A DNA stretch of 64,000 nucleotides, taken from positions 19,938 through 83,937 of the forward strand of contig CAJQUW010001622.1 in assembly GCA_907163375.1 (NCBI GenBank). The letters run 5' to 3'. Positions 1 to 11,752 of this stretch are shown here, piece after piece. Position 1 is the first letter of the stretch; each line of letters opens with the position of its first letter. The notes under the pieces were generated by a model that was given only the letters and a program-made list of their open reading frames with translations, did not search any database and had not been told where the DNA came from. The stretch is from Prostheceraeus crozeri (taxonomy: Eukaryota > Platyhelminthes > Polycladida > Euryleptidae). A program made the translations under genes and the position numbers.

Positions 1-44
1 TTACTTGCGGGACTAAATTCTACTACAATTCTACTACTATTACA
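1..44 (+). repeat. 3' remnant of the 5' LTR
   Basis: Bases 1-44 match 4628-4671 without a difference and end in ...TTACA, the usual CA end of an LTR. Confidence 0.85.
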
Positions 45-46
45 AT

Positions 47-60
47 TGGCGTCGCGATCT
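47..60 (+). promoter_or_regulatory. Probable tRNA primer-binding site of the LTR element
   Basis: TGGCGTCGCGATCT lies two bases after the LTR end. A TGG start is normal for a site that pairs with a tRNA 3' CCA. I cannot say which tRNA. Confidence 0.55.
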
Positions 61-68
61 AAGCGAAA

Positions 69-900
69 ATGTCAAGTTCAAGTCAAGTTATCGAACCACT
101 AGACCTCAAGCAAGTCCATGGCATTACAAATTGGCACAAAAGGTTTAATCTAATTTGCAAGATGAACAAAGATATCAATGATGACAATAGAATAATTTAC
201 TATCTGACCAGCATCGGCAAGGATGCGTACGATTTACTGGTAGATTTATGCTACACAAATGATGTTGGAACTTTGACAACTGAAATATTGCACAAAACTC
301 TGTCAAATCATTTAACGCCCGTGAACTTTGAGGCAACAGAGCGAGCAAAATTTCATAATCTGACCCGTCGCTCTGATGAGAAATTGAGAGATTTTTTGTT
401 GCGTCTCCAGCAGCAATCTGCTAAGTGTAATTTCGGAGACCAGTTACATGTTGCATTGCGCGACAGAATCATTGCAAGCAATAATTATCCCGCCGTTCAG
501 AAGAAACTCCTTGCAATCAAGGGTTTACAATTTAAGGAGGCCAAAGCTATTCTAGAAGAATGCGACGACATTTCATCAGTCTTGAATGAAAACAAGCCTC
601 AGACTGTCCTTTTTCATAGGTCTAAAGCTCGGAATTACGGTAGGAAAAAGTCAAGGAAATTTTTCGCAAGATCAAATTAATAGCAGGTCTAGTTTTCCAA
701 AACCTCAAACCCAAAACCGATTTCAAGGCCAGGTTCAGTCGCAAGTAAAAAACAGGGTCACAATTTCCTCCCTAACTTTTCAAGTCAAAATGGCGGTCAA
801 GTTGCAAAGTATTCAAGTAGGCCTACGTCAAACAATTCAAGCTTAGGTTCCTGCTTCTCATGTGGTGGAATGCACCTCGGTCAAGTTGTTAATTCAGAAA
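69..900 (+). pseudogene. gag-like region of the Ty3/Gypsy fossil
   Basis: A 203-codon frame from 69 reads as a retrotransposon gag domain: a hydrophobic helical N-terminal part, then a stretch resembling the RDFLLRLQ...CNFG signature common in Gypsy gag proteins. A Cys-rich patch (C-x2-C-G-x3-H, about 850-880) further on resembles the start of a zinc knuckle. The region is a fossil and is not given as one intact protein. Confidence 0.6.
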
Positions 901-1089
901 CGCTATTGTCGTCTGTGCAGAGACAAGGTCATATTCAAAAAGTTTGCAAACAATCAAGCACATTTCGAACACACGTTACCTCATGTGACGATCAGACGAT
1001 TTTGAGACTTCTACTTCGGGTGTAGATCGAGAAGATTTGGTTATGTACTTTCCACGCTCTTGGAGTTCTAGTTGGAGAAGACGAGCACA

Positions 1090-3950
1090 TAATGCAAGAT
1101 GTGACCTTCTCGACGGGGTGTCACTCGACAATTTATTTTGGACTGTGGGTCATCAGTGAAGTTTCATGTCACTAAGCATGTTTTATAGCCTGAAGTATTC
1201 GCGTAGTCAGATAAACTGACTCCTAGTGGAATCCGTGGAGTTACCCGCGATGCTCTCCAGCTGCTAGGTTGAAACCACTGTTACGGTTTACAAGGACAAC
1301 CAGAGCTTTGAACTTCAGTTTGCTATCACGTCAGATAGCCCTCCAATTATTGGTCTTACTGGTCTTCGTATCCTGAAATATGACGTAAACGCACTGATCG
1401 AGCTCACAGGCAAAGGGTCAAGGAAAAGTTATTTCTCAAAAACAAGTACTTCCCAACCTCGTTCCGAATTCAATTTCACACAATCCTTCGATGCAAAGTC
1501 CCAATCCTATACTTCCCAATTCGCCTCAGGGTTCAGTTCAACTTACACGACAGGTCATGCGAGTTCAAAGTCCAATACGTTCAATTCCTCCGCCAAGGTT
1601 ACCCGCACTGAATTCCTCAAATTCCATAAATGATGAAAATTCAGTTCAGATGCCCCACTATCCAGTTTTCAACACGAGTCTTCCACAAGACATTCGTACC
1701 GCGATTCACCGCTGCAGTAATTCGCAAGGCGGCATGCAGATCGATCCGGTGGATTTGGAGTGCTCAGGGCAATCGAAATTTTTGCAAAGCACGTCCATTG
1801 GCGTTTGGTATTCGTGATGGAGTTCGACAGGAGATCGAGAAACTTGTAAAGGATGGTATTCTTACTCCAGTCAAATCTAGTTCTTGGGCCACACCCATCG
1901 TGGTTGTTCGAAAACCAAACGGCTCCTTCCGAATCTGTGGAGACTTCAGTGTCACAGCAAACCAATCTCTCAAGCTTACCTCTTTCACTACTCCCGGTAT
2001 GGAGGAAATGTTTACTGACATTCAAGGCTGTTCTTTTTTTCAAAAGTAGATTTGACAAATGCATTCTGCAGATTCCCCTCAATGACGAATCAAAGGAGAT
2101 TACTACGATAAATACGATTTGGGGCCTTTTCCATTACAACTCCTCCCCTTTGGGCTGATATCTCGCCTGGGATATTCCAACAGACGATGGATGCAATCAT
2201 AAAAGATCTGAAAGGTGTTAAGTTCTACCAAGACGATCTTTTGGTGTACGGCAGGACAAAAGAAGAGCACGATCAAAGATTGCTGAAGTTGCTAGAACGC
2301 TTGTCCGACTACAACGTCAAGATCAATTCGAAAAAGTCAATTTTTGGAGTCAACCAAGTTCATTACCTGGGATATCGTCATTAAAGGCGATGGAATCTCA
2401 CCAGATGTTGAAACGTGTAGTTGCTGTCCAGAATGCCCCAAGACTTTGTATGTAACTGAAGGGGAACTCCGAAATTTTCTTGGTTTTATGCAGTATTACA
2501 GTAAATTTGTGCCACATTTCGCTACGAAAGCAGAACCTCTATTCCAATTGTCCACCCAAATTCCCAATTCATTCAGATGGACTCAAATTCACAACAATTG
2601 CTTCAGTAGTCTCATCAACCAAGTTGTCAACGGCATCAAATTGCAAAGCTACCAACCGGACATTCCTTCAAGAGTCATCGTCGATGCGTCAGAAGTCGGA
2701 CTTGGTGCTGTATTGGAGCAGAATAACTTGCCAATTATCTGCATCTCAAGAAGATTGAGCAACACTGAAAAGGGCTACTCACAAACCCAGAAGGAAGCGC
2801 TAGCAATTAAATGGGCATTGCAGCGACTTCACAAATTTCTTTTTGGAACCAAATTCGAAATTGTTACAGATCACAAAGCCCTAGAGTATATCTTTTCGCC
2901 ATCCAAGACTACATCAAACATGTTACAGCGATGGGCCATCGAGTTATCGGCTTATGATTACACAATACGACATCAACCTGGCAAGACGATCCCACATGCT
3001 GATTTCCTTTCTCGGTATTCTCATTTCAACTCGGAAACTGCAGATTTTGAATGCTTCACGACGACTCCATTACCCTTTAATCGAAACTTCATTATAAACG
3101 AGTCCAAGGCATTTTTCGGGTCAATCCTAGCTGGTATTCGAAACGGTTGGTCAGCCAGTGCAAGAAAGCGATTTCCTCAAATCTACGGAAGACGAGAAGA
3201 AATATCAGTTGCTGTTGACGGTGTTATCTCACTCAATGACAGAATCCTCGTTCCACCTGCTTGTCGGAATGCAATGCTGTCCCATCTTCACGATGGCCAT
3301 ATGGGACGGGACGCCCAAAATGAAGTCTTTGGCAAGAACCCTGTGTTGGTGGCCGAATATCAATGCTGATATTGCGTCATACGTCAGTCAATGTACTCGA
3401 TGCAAGACTGTCAAACCTAACACGCACGCATCCGAAGTGGACTCCATGGCCGAATTCCCATGCACCTATGGCTAGAATACATGCCGATTACTGCGGTCCT
3501 TTCCTGAATGGTATTTATGCATTGGTTATCGAAGATAGCTACAGTAAGTACCCTGAAGTATTTTCTCACCAAATCTGCTACTGCTGAGTTCAGCAAAACA
3601 GCTCTGCGCAAATTCTTCTCGCTGCGAAGGTATTCCCAACGCACTTGTCACCGATAATGGACACATTTCACCGAAAAAGGATTGCGAGAATGGCTCAAAT
3701 CAATCGGCGTAACTCATCTGTTCACCGCTCCCCGTCATCCGTGTCAAATGGCTTAGCAGAACGCTTTGTACAAACTCTAAAGAATGCTGTAAGGACTAGC
3801 CTGCCTAAGACTCTTAACGAATTTGAATCAATTATTGATAACTTCTTGATGCAGTACGAAATGCTGAACATGCAACTACAAAAAGAACACCAGCATTTCT
3901 CTTCAAGGGAAGGAATCTGAGAACATCATCAGCTCTCGATGCGACCGAAG
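1090..3950 (+). pseudogene. pol region of the Ty3/Gypsy fossil (RT, RNase H, integrase)
   Basis: Reverse transcriptase lies at about 1800-2400, with a recognisable Y-x-D-D box near 2228-2240. RNase H lies at about 2650-3020 (DASEVGLGAV, then TDHKALEY). Integrase lies at about 3230-3890, with an HDGHMGR zinc-finger stretch and later catalytic-core fragments. This order is the Ty3/Gypsy arrangement. A protease would be expected before RT but is not clear. The region is spread over several frames and is dead. Confidence 0.8.
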
Positions 3951-4331
3951 TAATGTTCTTCAGAGGGAATGATTTCAGGCCATCAAATGGTGTAATTGTT
4001 TGACCCATCGGGAAGGAGATGTTCGATATCATCGATGAGGAACGACGGACTCTACACAGAAGGCATCTCGACCAAATTCATATTTCAAAGCCAATTCCAT
4101 CCAAGTGCAAAAATGAAGTAGATTGCTATAATGAAACAATACGGTGAAGTATCTGATGATTTGGACGTGAGCATGACAATGGAACCATCAACTTCCTCTC
4201 AGCCTCAAGGTGTTAGCGACACTGTGGTCCTCCCTACGCATCTCTGAAGTGACTGTTCTTCCTGACTCTGAAGTCAGACGCAAAAAGACAAATCAGACCT
4301 CCTCGGCATCTTCGCGATTACGTGCTTAGTT

Positions 4332-4345
4332 AAAGGGGGAGAAGC
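4332..4345 (+). promoter_or_regulatory. Polypurine tract of the LTR element
   Basis: AAAGGGGGAGAAG sits directly before the 3' LTR, the position of the plus-strand primer in this family. Confidence 0.65.
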
Positions 4346-4671
4346 TGTCACAGTTTTCTGATGTCTATGTTCCATTTAAATGTCTATGTTTTCAATAATG
4401 TTTCTATGATAGAATTATTAATTGATGAACTCTTAGTTCAAGGTCGGCATCAGCTAATCAGAGACTCTTGACTCAGCATGACGTTTTGTGCGCCAACTTC
4501 GAATCACTCAAATCATCGATTCGTCTAGTGCGCTTGTGACTAACTTACTTTACTTCTTTTGTTATGTAACATTTCGGTAAGTTATTGAAAACAATTATAA
4601 AACTTGAGAACTTGCCTGAGCTTTTAATTACTTGCGGGACTAAATTCTACTACAATTCTACTACTATTACA
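4346..4671 (+). repeat. 3' LTR, about 326 bp
   Basis: It starts TGTCACAG after a purine tract and ends ATTACA, giving TG...CA termini. Its last 44 bases equal the first 44 of the window. The start is inferred from the TG and the adjoining purine tract because the other LTR's start is not visible. Confidence 0.8.
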
Positions 4672-7109
4672 TGTTCCTATTGAGATAAAAATCTTTTAAG
4701 GAATTTTCTCGCCGCTGCCGTGTGTGTCCAAGAAAATGAGGCACAAATCGAACTTCTCTTGTGGTTTGATGACTTGCTTTAATTTCCTCTGTTTTAAGGA
4801 CAGAATAGTGTTTTCGTAATATATGCGTAAATAGAAACTTCTCATAATAATTTTAGTCTCTTCTACTTGAAATTATAAGGTGATTCATGAAACGTTATTT
4901 TAGCGACGAGGACTTTTTGAACGCTTATTATGTGTTAAATAATTTTGGATGAAGTTCCAAGAAATATCGAAATATTGAATTGGCGATTGAGCAATGCAGC
5001 AAAACAAAAATATTCTACCTCTCGCGCTCTCTTGCTATGAACATAAAGTCAGAATCACGTTGACACTCAGAGGACAATTAGTGGAATTCAGAATTGAGTT
5101 TTTTTTCCAAACCGACAGCGTCAACGAATTTCGAAATGTTGATGTTGCAACCAGGAACACGCACCTGTGTCTCAAAGCTCATATAAATAGATGAATTGAG
5201 CGAATAGTTCTCCAGCATACACCAATTGAATGCGACTATCAAAGATATATATTAGAAAGCCCCTTTGGTGACATTATCAGCGATTGAGATAGTTTGTGGA
5301 ACTGGCCATTCTATGGACAAGGTCAAAGTTGGAAATCAACATGCCAATTTGATCTTTCATTTTTATTAGAAATGTTTATAGAGTATTCTGAAGGGATCTG
5401 TGTCCTATGTCTTCAATCAAATGAGGCCCAAGGCTAAATAAAACAACATGGCGTACCATACAGTGACTACAGAGTTCGATGACAGTGTGGAATTTAATTG
5501 CAAATAGTGTTATCTGAATAATGTTATCCGATGTCTATGGATAATCCAAAGATATTGGTTTAAACCCCGGTTTAGTACCATTTCTTCCACAGCTTTAGTT
5601 CATTCATTCATTAAGTTAAATGGACTCAAAACCGCCTATCAATTTTGTGTGCCAAACGTTTTGCTTCTGATCTTGCTGTAATTCTTGCGGTGCATTGTTT
5701 AGTATCTCGGTATATCTTCCTTTTTGCTCATGCGGCCAAGAGGATTTCCAAAAAATCCTCCATGAAAATTGCTGGCATCGAATCGATTCCATGCCGAAAG
5801 CATGAATCAAGACCTCAATATATATATTGATGATTTTCATGGCATTTTTAATTGCAATGAGCAAATACAAAAATTCAAAAATTCATAATATAGGGCAAGC
5901 CCTATAATGAGAAAACATCGTGCACTTTGGAGATGATCATGCATTATTTTCCATTCATCTCAATCATAATTCTCCATTCTGTTCTTCAAATTTATATCTT
6001 ATTAAATTTTTGTGATTTCCCTAATTCAATTGCAAAAATTTTGGCCTTTGTTTTAATACATTCTATTCAAATATGTGCGGTTTCGAGTTCTGATATAACC
6101 TGCTCCTAAGAAATTGGAAAGTTATTTCGATTCCCACGTTGTTGTATGATTGTACGGGGACTACAATACTATTTGCACCACTGTCGAGTTCGGCTGCAAT
6201 CAATGTGCATCATTGAGGCATCTGCTTTTTGACAGCCGATTTCTACTGATGTCATCGTCACCTGATACTCTCATGATAGCTACATATGCCTAATGTGGAT
6301 AATAATTGTGTGCATGTTTTATTACTTAGTAATAGGCCGATTGGTGGTCAAGGTTGTTACTGTCATAGAATGCTCTGAGTTCTCCATTGAGAGCGGGAGT
6401 ACTGGTTTCTCGATTTGAATTAAGAACCTGTTTGCTGATGTAGAGATCTACGTTTTTTATTAACGGCGCATAACGACCTGGAAATGTTCTGAGATCGAGA
6501 ACAGAATAATGAAACGAAATTCATGATCGCAATCCAAGAAAATGGATACATAATTAGATATTGCGTCATGCTTTGGACTTGTTTATCGACTTTCCCTTTT
6601 TAAAGAAAATGATGTGATATTCTAGTACGCACCAACGATAAAAAGAATGTGATGGCATCGAATTGCAGCATTCACATCTATTTTCAAAACAGGCTTTGTG
6701 GATTCAGATTGATCGTACTAATTTCATAACCATCCGGAAGGAGCAGCTCCTGCAGTGGTTGCTATGTCGACTGAAACTTCGAACGCGAAAATTCTGTATG
6801 AGTACTAATTATCGCATATCTACGTACTCTAGTTGAAATCATTTATTGTTTGAAAAGCAGCCTAATTTTTTTCGCCATCAAGTAGCGCAAAATATTTTCT
6901 TCAAATTTTCATCGACAGCTTTTGTCAGAAGTGATCATTGATGTTATTATTGTAATGAGTACAATGAGTGTAGAACCGAAGTACACTCTTTAATTGGAAA
7001 TAGACGGGTCGGATGTAAATGTCATTTGAATCAGAACTGTTGGAACATTTGCAATCCACCTAAGGAACGACATTTCTGGAACTTCGATGCAAAAAATGCA
7101 TAACCGATA
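4672..7109. other. No gene or complete element recognised
   Basis: AT-rich sequence between the LTR fossil and the first hAT relic. Open frames are short and show no family motif, and I see no paired inverted ends. Confidence 0.6.
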
Positions 7110-8130
7110 CAAGGTGTCAACGCGATTGAAGCAGTTGACATGGAGCAGTTTATAACTGATATGCATTCATTTTTGAAGTACTCCAGCACGCGCTGTGAAG
7201 ATTATGGCTCTCGGTAAGGTGACAGTTGTGGCCGCTTGGTCTGTTACGATTGGTTTACTCTCGTTTGGTAAGCCTTAAACCATTGTACATACAATTTCGG
7301 ATCAATGGGAAATCTTACATCAACATTTTCTAAACTATTTTCCCTTTTAGAAAGAATTGAAGCGCACCATTCAATCTACGGAACGTTACAGACGTACTAC
7401 AGGGTTTCATCACAAACCTTCCTCGCCTTCTCAACTTCCATTATATAGTCAGCTCTTCGAAGCATTCCTTCTGAAGTTTCAAAGGAGGGAGCCTATGATT
7501 CATGTCCTTCTTGAGGCAGTGGTTTCCCTATTACTGGATTTTATGCAGAAATTCGTCGTGAAAAATGCTAACAAGACATAAATAAAAGCGGAAAAGCTGC
7601 AAAGACTTGTCAGTTAGGCAAAAATTGATCTCGCAAAGACTGAAAACAGAAAAGTGACCAAGAACATCGGAACAAGAGCGATGACGCATTTATTGCAGAA
7701 TGATGTTAGTGAAGGAGACGTGCTGACTTCGTTGCTGTCTTCAGCAATCTGCAAAAGTCTTATCCTTTTGATTCTACAATATTAAAGGATGCTACCATGC
7801 TTCATCCAGATAGCCGTGACGATCCAAATTCGTTATCATCAATGTCTCATATTAGTCTGTTCAATTCTGGAACCTCTTAAGTTGAGTTCTGCATTCCCAC
7901 GTTCGGCTGAACCTTCTGCAGCGGGAGCAAAGGAAGATATCTGCAACGACTGCTCTACTTTTCAGAGAAAGGATGTCGAGTAAGGCAACATGATTCACAT
8001 TGAAGACGCTATCATGCAGGACATGACTTTCCTCCGTACTGATGAGGAATCATCGATACAAACCAAAATTGATGAATATTGGGAAGACGTATCGAAAATG
8101 GCAGATGAGTCTTGATAACACCAACTTAGG
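7110..8130 (+). pseudogene. Degraded hAT-family transposase relic (first copy)
   Basis: Fragments align by eye with the hAT transposases at 8.7 and 13.8 kb. A stretch near 7125-7215 has the D-x2-SFLKYSS-x-R-x-ED pattern seen as DLFSLVKYSAARRED and DIFYWFRQSPCKRED in the others. The frame at 7357-7581 contains LFEAFLLKFQRREPMIHVL, parallel to the later copies. A fragment near 8060 (IDEYWEDV) resembles the segment before the C-terminal dimerisation domain. It is heavily decayed and no inverted ends are visible. The hAT element at 8393 may have inserted in or just after it. Confidence 0.6.
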
Positions 8131-8392
8131 TGTCTGCATGTCTATGCAGTCTTACGAAATGCGTACTAATTATATGTCACGATAAGTCGACCACAGAATC
8201 AGGTTTTGAACATTTAAATTGCGAATCCATTTATGAATTCTATCAGACAATCTTATCAAAAGTATAACAGCACTTGAGGAAAAGAGGAAATGGAAAAAAA
8301 CTATTGCCAAGGAGTAGGAAGAGACTAACTTTAAATGGAAATGTGAAAATTAAGCTTCTGCTCCAGAGGAAATAGCAAGAAAGTAGCCATTG

Positions 8393-10968
8393 CAGGGTGT
8401 CAACTCGATCCTATATTCCTATATTTGTCCTATATTTTTTCATTTATCCTATATATCCTATATTTCGTTGAAAGGTCTTATATTATCCCATATTTCTGAA
8501 TTGAAAACCAATCATAATGGAGTTAAGGCATTCACGATTTATGTAAGTATTAATGAATGAATTGAGCCTTGATGTACAATTACTCACATACTCGTACTTG
8601 TAGGATGAATGATATTATAAAAATTATTCTAATCGATGTTTGTATGCAAATATTGAAGATGTCATAACATCGTAAGCTGTAAATATGCCTTTGCTAAGGG
8701 CGATGATGTTGAGCAGCTAGCCGTGGACTTGTTCAGCTTGGTCAAATACTCTGCAGCAAGAAGAGAAGATTTCAAAGAAATCCAACTCGATTTGGAACTC
8801 GAAATTCAGATGTTCCATCAACATACTAACACACGCTGGTTGTCAATCAGTCCAAGTATTCGACGGATCCTCGATCAATGGACTGGAATATGTCAATTCA
8901 TTGATTCATTGCAGAAAGATTCGAAAAGCACTCCGAAGAGTATTGCCTCAAGAAGAACAGCCACGGCCCTTGGACCACTGAAGCAGGGCAACACGTGTTC
9001 AGTTGCACTTTTTGGATTGTACTGTGAAGATCTTCGAAGAATTTTTGAGATCTTTTCAATCAAAAGAGCCAATGGTTCATCGATTATATGATGATATGTG
9101 CGCACTTCTGAAAACTTTGTTACTTCGATTCATCAAACCTGAAAAGCTGAAGGAAAAGATGGAGTTGATTTATCTTCTGTCGATCTTTCTAGGTCTCACC
9201 AACTTTCTGATGATGATATTTCAATCGGAGAACCCGCCAGAAAAGCTCTAGTAAAGCTAACAATGGATCAGCAAGCCAAATCATTGCTCGGTATGCGGTA
9301 TTGTTTTTGTGCAATAGCATCATATCCGAAAACCAGGCTTCCCCTCGACAACAGAATTTTAATGTTGAAGATATCGCTCACGTGGCTCGAAAATTTCACT
9401 TGTCTGACTCAAACATGCTTAGGGTGATGACATGAAATTATTCTCATCCATTAATCGCGTGGACCATTTCTGGCGAGAAATTTTTATGTTAAAGCGGTCC
9501 GATGGTCAGCCCAAATATCCTTGTCTGACTGATGTAATCAAAACTGCCTTGGTTATTCCACATGGATAATGCAGATGTGGAAAGGGGATTATATCTGTAA
9601 ATAATTCATTTGTAACCGCAGGGGCGATCTCTGCTCAGTGAGAAAGTCATAAACGGTGTCAGAGCAACGAAAGACGTGGTTACAGTTTTGTGACCCTGAA
9701 TTGAAGTCGACAGAAAAATTGCCCTTAACAAAGAAAATAATCACCGCCGCAAGAGGAGCTCATTCGGAATACGTCATGAGGCTGGAAGCTGATCGCAAGA
9801 GGGAAGAAGAAGAGAAGCAAAGAAGAAACAAAAAAACAAAGCTGAGATAGAGGTAATTGAGAAAGAGCGGCAACATGAACAGAAAACAAACAATCAAGCC
9901 TCCAGGAAAAAGAAGAAAAACTTCTTTTAAAAGAAAAGTTAAACGCAATGATGCGCTTACAGCGGCACATGAACTTTTGAGTGATGGAAACAATAAATTG
10001 AGAGATGCATTGAAGAATGGAAATCTGCAGTATGCGGCAACTGCACACTTGATGGATAGACACTGGAACTCAAAAAAACGAGAGAATATGACTGGACTAT
10101 ACTCTCGAGGAAGTGAGACATAAGCAGAGAAGCTTAACTAACAAAAAGCGCAAACTCTTTGATAAAGATCTCAGTCTGCTGGAATCGGTCACAAAACTTC
10201 AAACCCGGTAATGCTGAATAATGGACTTGATTGTTTGAAACACAGATTAGTGAAATAACATTTTCTTTGATAGAGTGTATTTTATAGTGACCTTCTTGAC
10301 TTTCATAACTATGACTATTTTTCTCAATTTTGTTATTGGTTTAACTACCTGGGGATGTCCTACATTTTGAAACCCCTTTCAATTTTGCATGTAATCGTTT
10401 TTATAATAAATTTTTTAGCTGAGGCAGAGTTATCCTGTGGTCACCATATTTGTTTTATATACTCGTAGTTATGTGGTCACCACCATTCGAATATTTTCAT
10501 TCAGATTTGTTAGTTGTGACATTTTGTAAAGATTTTTTTATCGTTTCCATTGTTGAAATTATTTTTACATTTCTTTGTTAACTAATTGTATGAAAATATG
10601 TTTGGAGGAAACGGGATGGCATGTGAGGGGTGTGGATTGTGGAGGCCATCCAAAAAAAAATTAATAGATTAAAACATTTGTGTACAATGATGTGTGTTAT
10701 TTTCTTGAGATGGTAACCGTTCTTTAGTCTTGACAAATCGTGATGAAATACATCCACTTCTATAATGTTATGATCGATTGACTTATTAAATCGAATTTGA
10801 GGTGAAATACGTAGGATATTTTAAAACATCATGCGAAATCAAAAACAAGACAAAATTGGTCTATTTATAATATTGTGTACTGACAAATTTGAGTCCTATA
10901 TTTTTTGTTTCTCGGCGATCCTATATTCCTAATCCTTTTCTGCGGAATATTTTCGAGTTGACACCCTG
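8393..10968 (+). mobile_element. hAT DNA transposon, about 2.6 kb, internally deleted
   Basis: The ends are inverted repeats: CAGGGTGTCAACTCGA at 8393 and its reverse complement ending at 10968. Both subterminal regions carry reiterated TCCTATATT words, a common hAT layout. The flanks GTAGCCAT and GTAGCAAA could be a decayed 8-bp target duplication (6 of 8 match), offset one or two bases from the ends. Only the C-terminal half of a transposase lies inside, so the copy is not autonomous. Confidence 0.8.
8690..10210 (+). pseudogene. hAT transposase, C-terminal half, broken
   Basis: From about 8695 the translation reads through the region before the hAT dimerisation domain, with the TRWLSISPSIRRIL segment near 8830-8870. 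The dimerisation region itself is recognisable near 9455-9600 (DHFW, then IPHG), in several frames. A Lys/Glu-rich tail follows at 9656-9850 and again near 9900-10120. The N-terminal zinc finger and first catalytic residues are missing. The charged tail beyond the dimerisation domain also occurs in the 11.75-kb copy, so it is a family trait. Confidence 0.65.
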
Positions 10969-11039
10969 GGTAGCAAATTCAAAAAGCGACATACGAGCAT
11001 CAGAAATTCTCAAAGCTAATTGAACTTCATCCAGAGTAC

Positions 11040-11310
11040 GAGAACAATGTAAAGAACACTATACAAACTTCAGTGCTCAAAGTGTTCCGCCACATACGTC
11101 GGATATCCAATAAGACGACCTCTACATATCAGAGTGAAAGAACATTTTACCTGACCGGAGTCATCAGTATTCAAACATCTAAAAATTTGTCAGAACATTT
11201 CAGTGAGTACAAAATTATTGGCCAAAGACATTGATGCTGCCAATCTCAGAATTAGAGGCAATTTTCATTAGATCTCTTGTGTCCAGTAATGAACTCAAGG
11301 AGGTGTTGCG
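11040..11310 (+). pseudogene. GIY-YIG endonuclease relic, probably Penelope-like
   Basis: Plus-strand translation gives CSATYVGY followed by RPLHIRVKEHF and, about 50 residues on, EAIFIRSLVSS. That is the Y-[VI]-G...R...EH...E layout of the GIY-YIG domain at the C-terminus of many Penelope-like elements. The neighbouring reverse transcriptase is absent. A related retroelement endonuclease cannot be excluded. Confidence 0.5.
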
Positions 11311-11752
11311 TGACTTCTTATTTCTAAAACAATATCATCCTAGTATTGTACGATGTATGGTCATGAATCCTTTGTGAAAAACTCCATTCTGAATTTAGAA
11401 TTTCCTCTCCTGTTAATTTAACCTTTGTAATGCTACCTGACCCTGATGCTGGTTGAGAACCGAAACATTCGTCAATAATATGAAAGTTGCAGATTAGAGC
11501 TTCTTTACATTTTTCTCGTGTTTTCATAAAATGCTGATATAAGATTTCAATATTTTATACAACCAGATTAAAGTTACTGAAAGTAAACACTCGTCTCAGC
11601 TTGGCCATTCAACAGCAATCGACAATCTTAAAAGAGCCCATGTTTATGGTGTATGTAGGCGACAAGAATATCGACTTAAAATAATGAATTCATTTGTTTT
11701 GACTTATTATGCATGTATGACTTGCTAATTAGCGGTTTTATATAGCTCTTAA

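Larger units (their letters stand above)
1..4671 (+). mobile_element. Fossil Ty3/Gypsy LTR retrotransposon (5' LTR truncated by window edge)
   Basis: The first 44 bases recur exactly at 4628-4671, so the window opens in the last bases of the 5' LTR and the 3' LTR ends at 4671. Between them lie a gag-like region, then reverse transcriptase, RNase H and integrase in the Ty3/Gypsy order. A primer-binding-like site follows the 5' LTR and a purine tract precedes the 3' LTR. The coding part is broken, with roughly ten breaks, mostly in pol, so this is a dead copy. The identical 44 bases are too few to date it; the coding decay suggests an old insertion or descent from an already defective copy. The target duplication cannot be tested because the 5' flank is outside the window. 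Confidence 0.9.
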
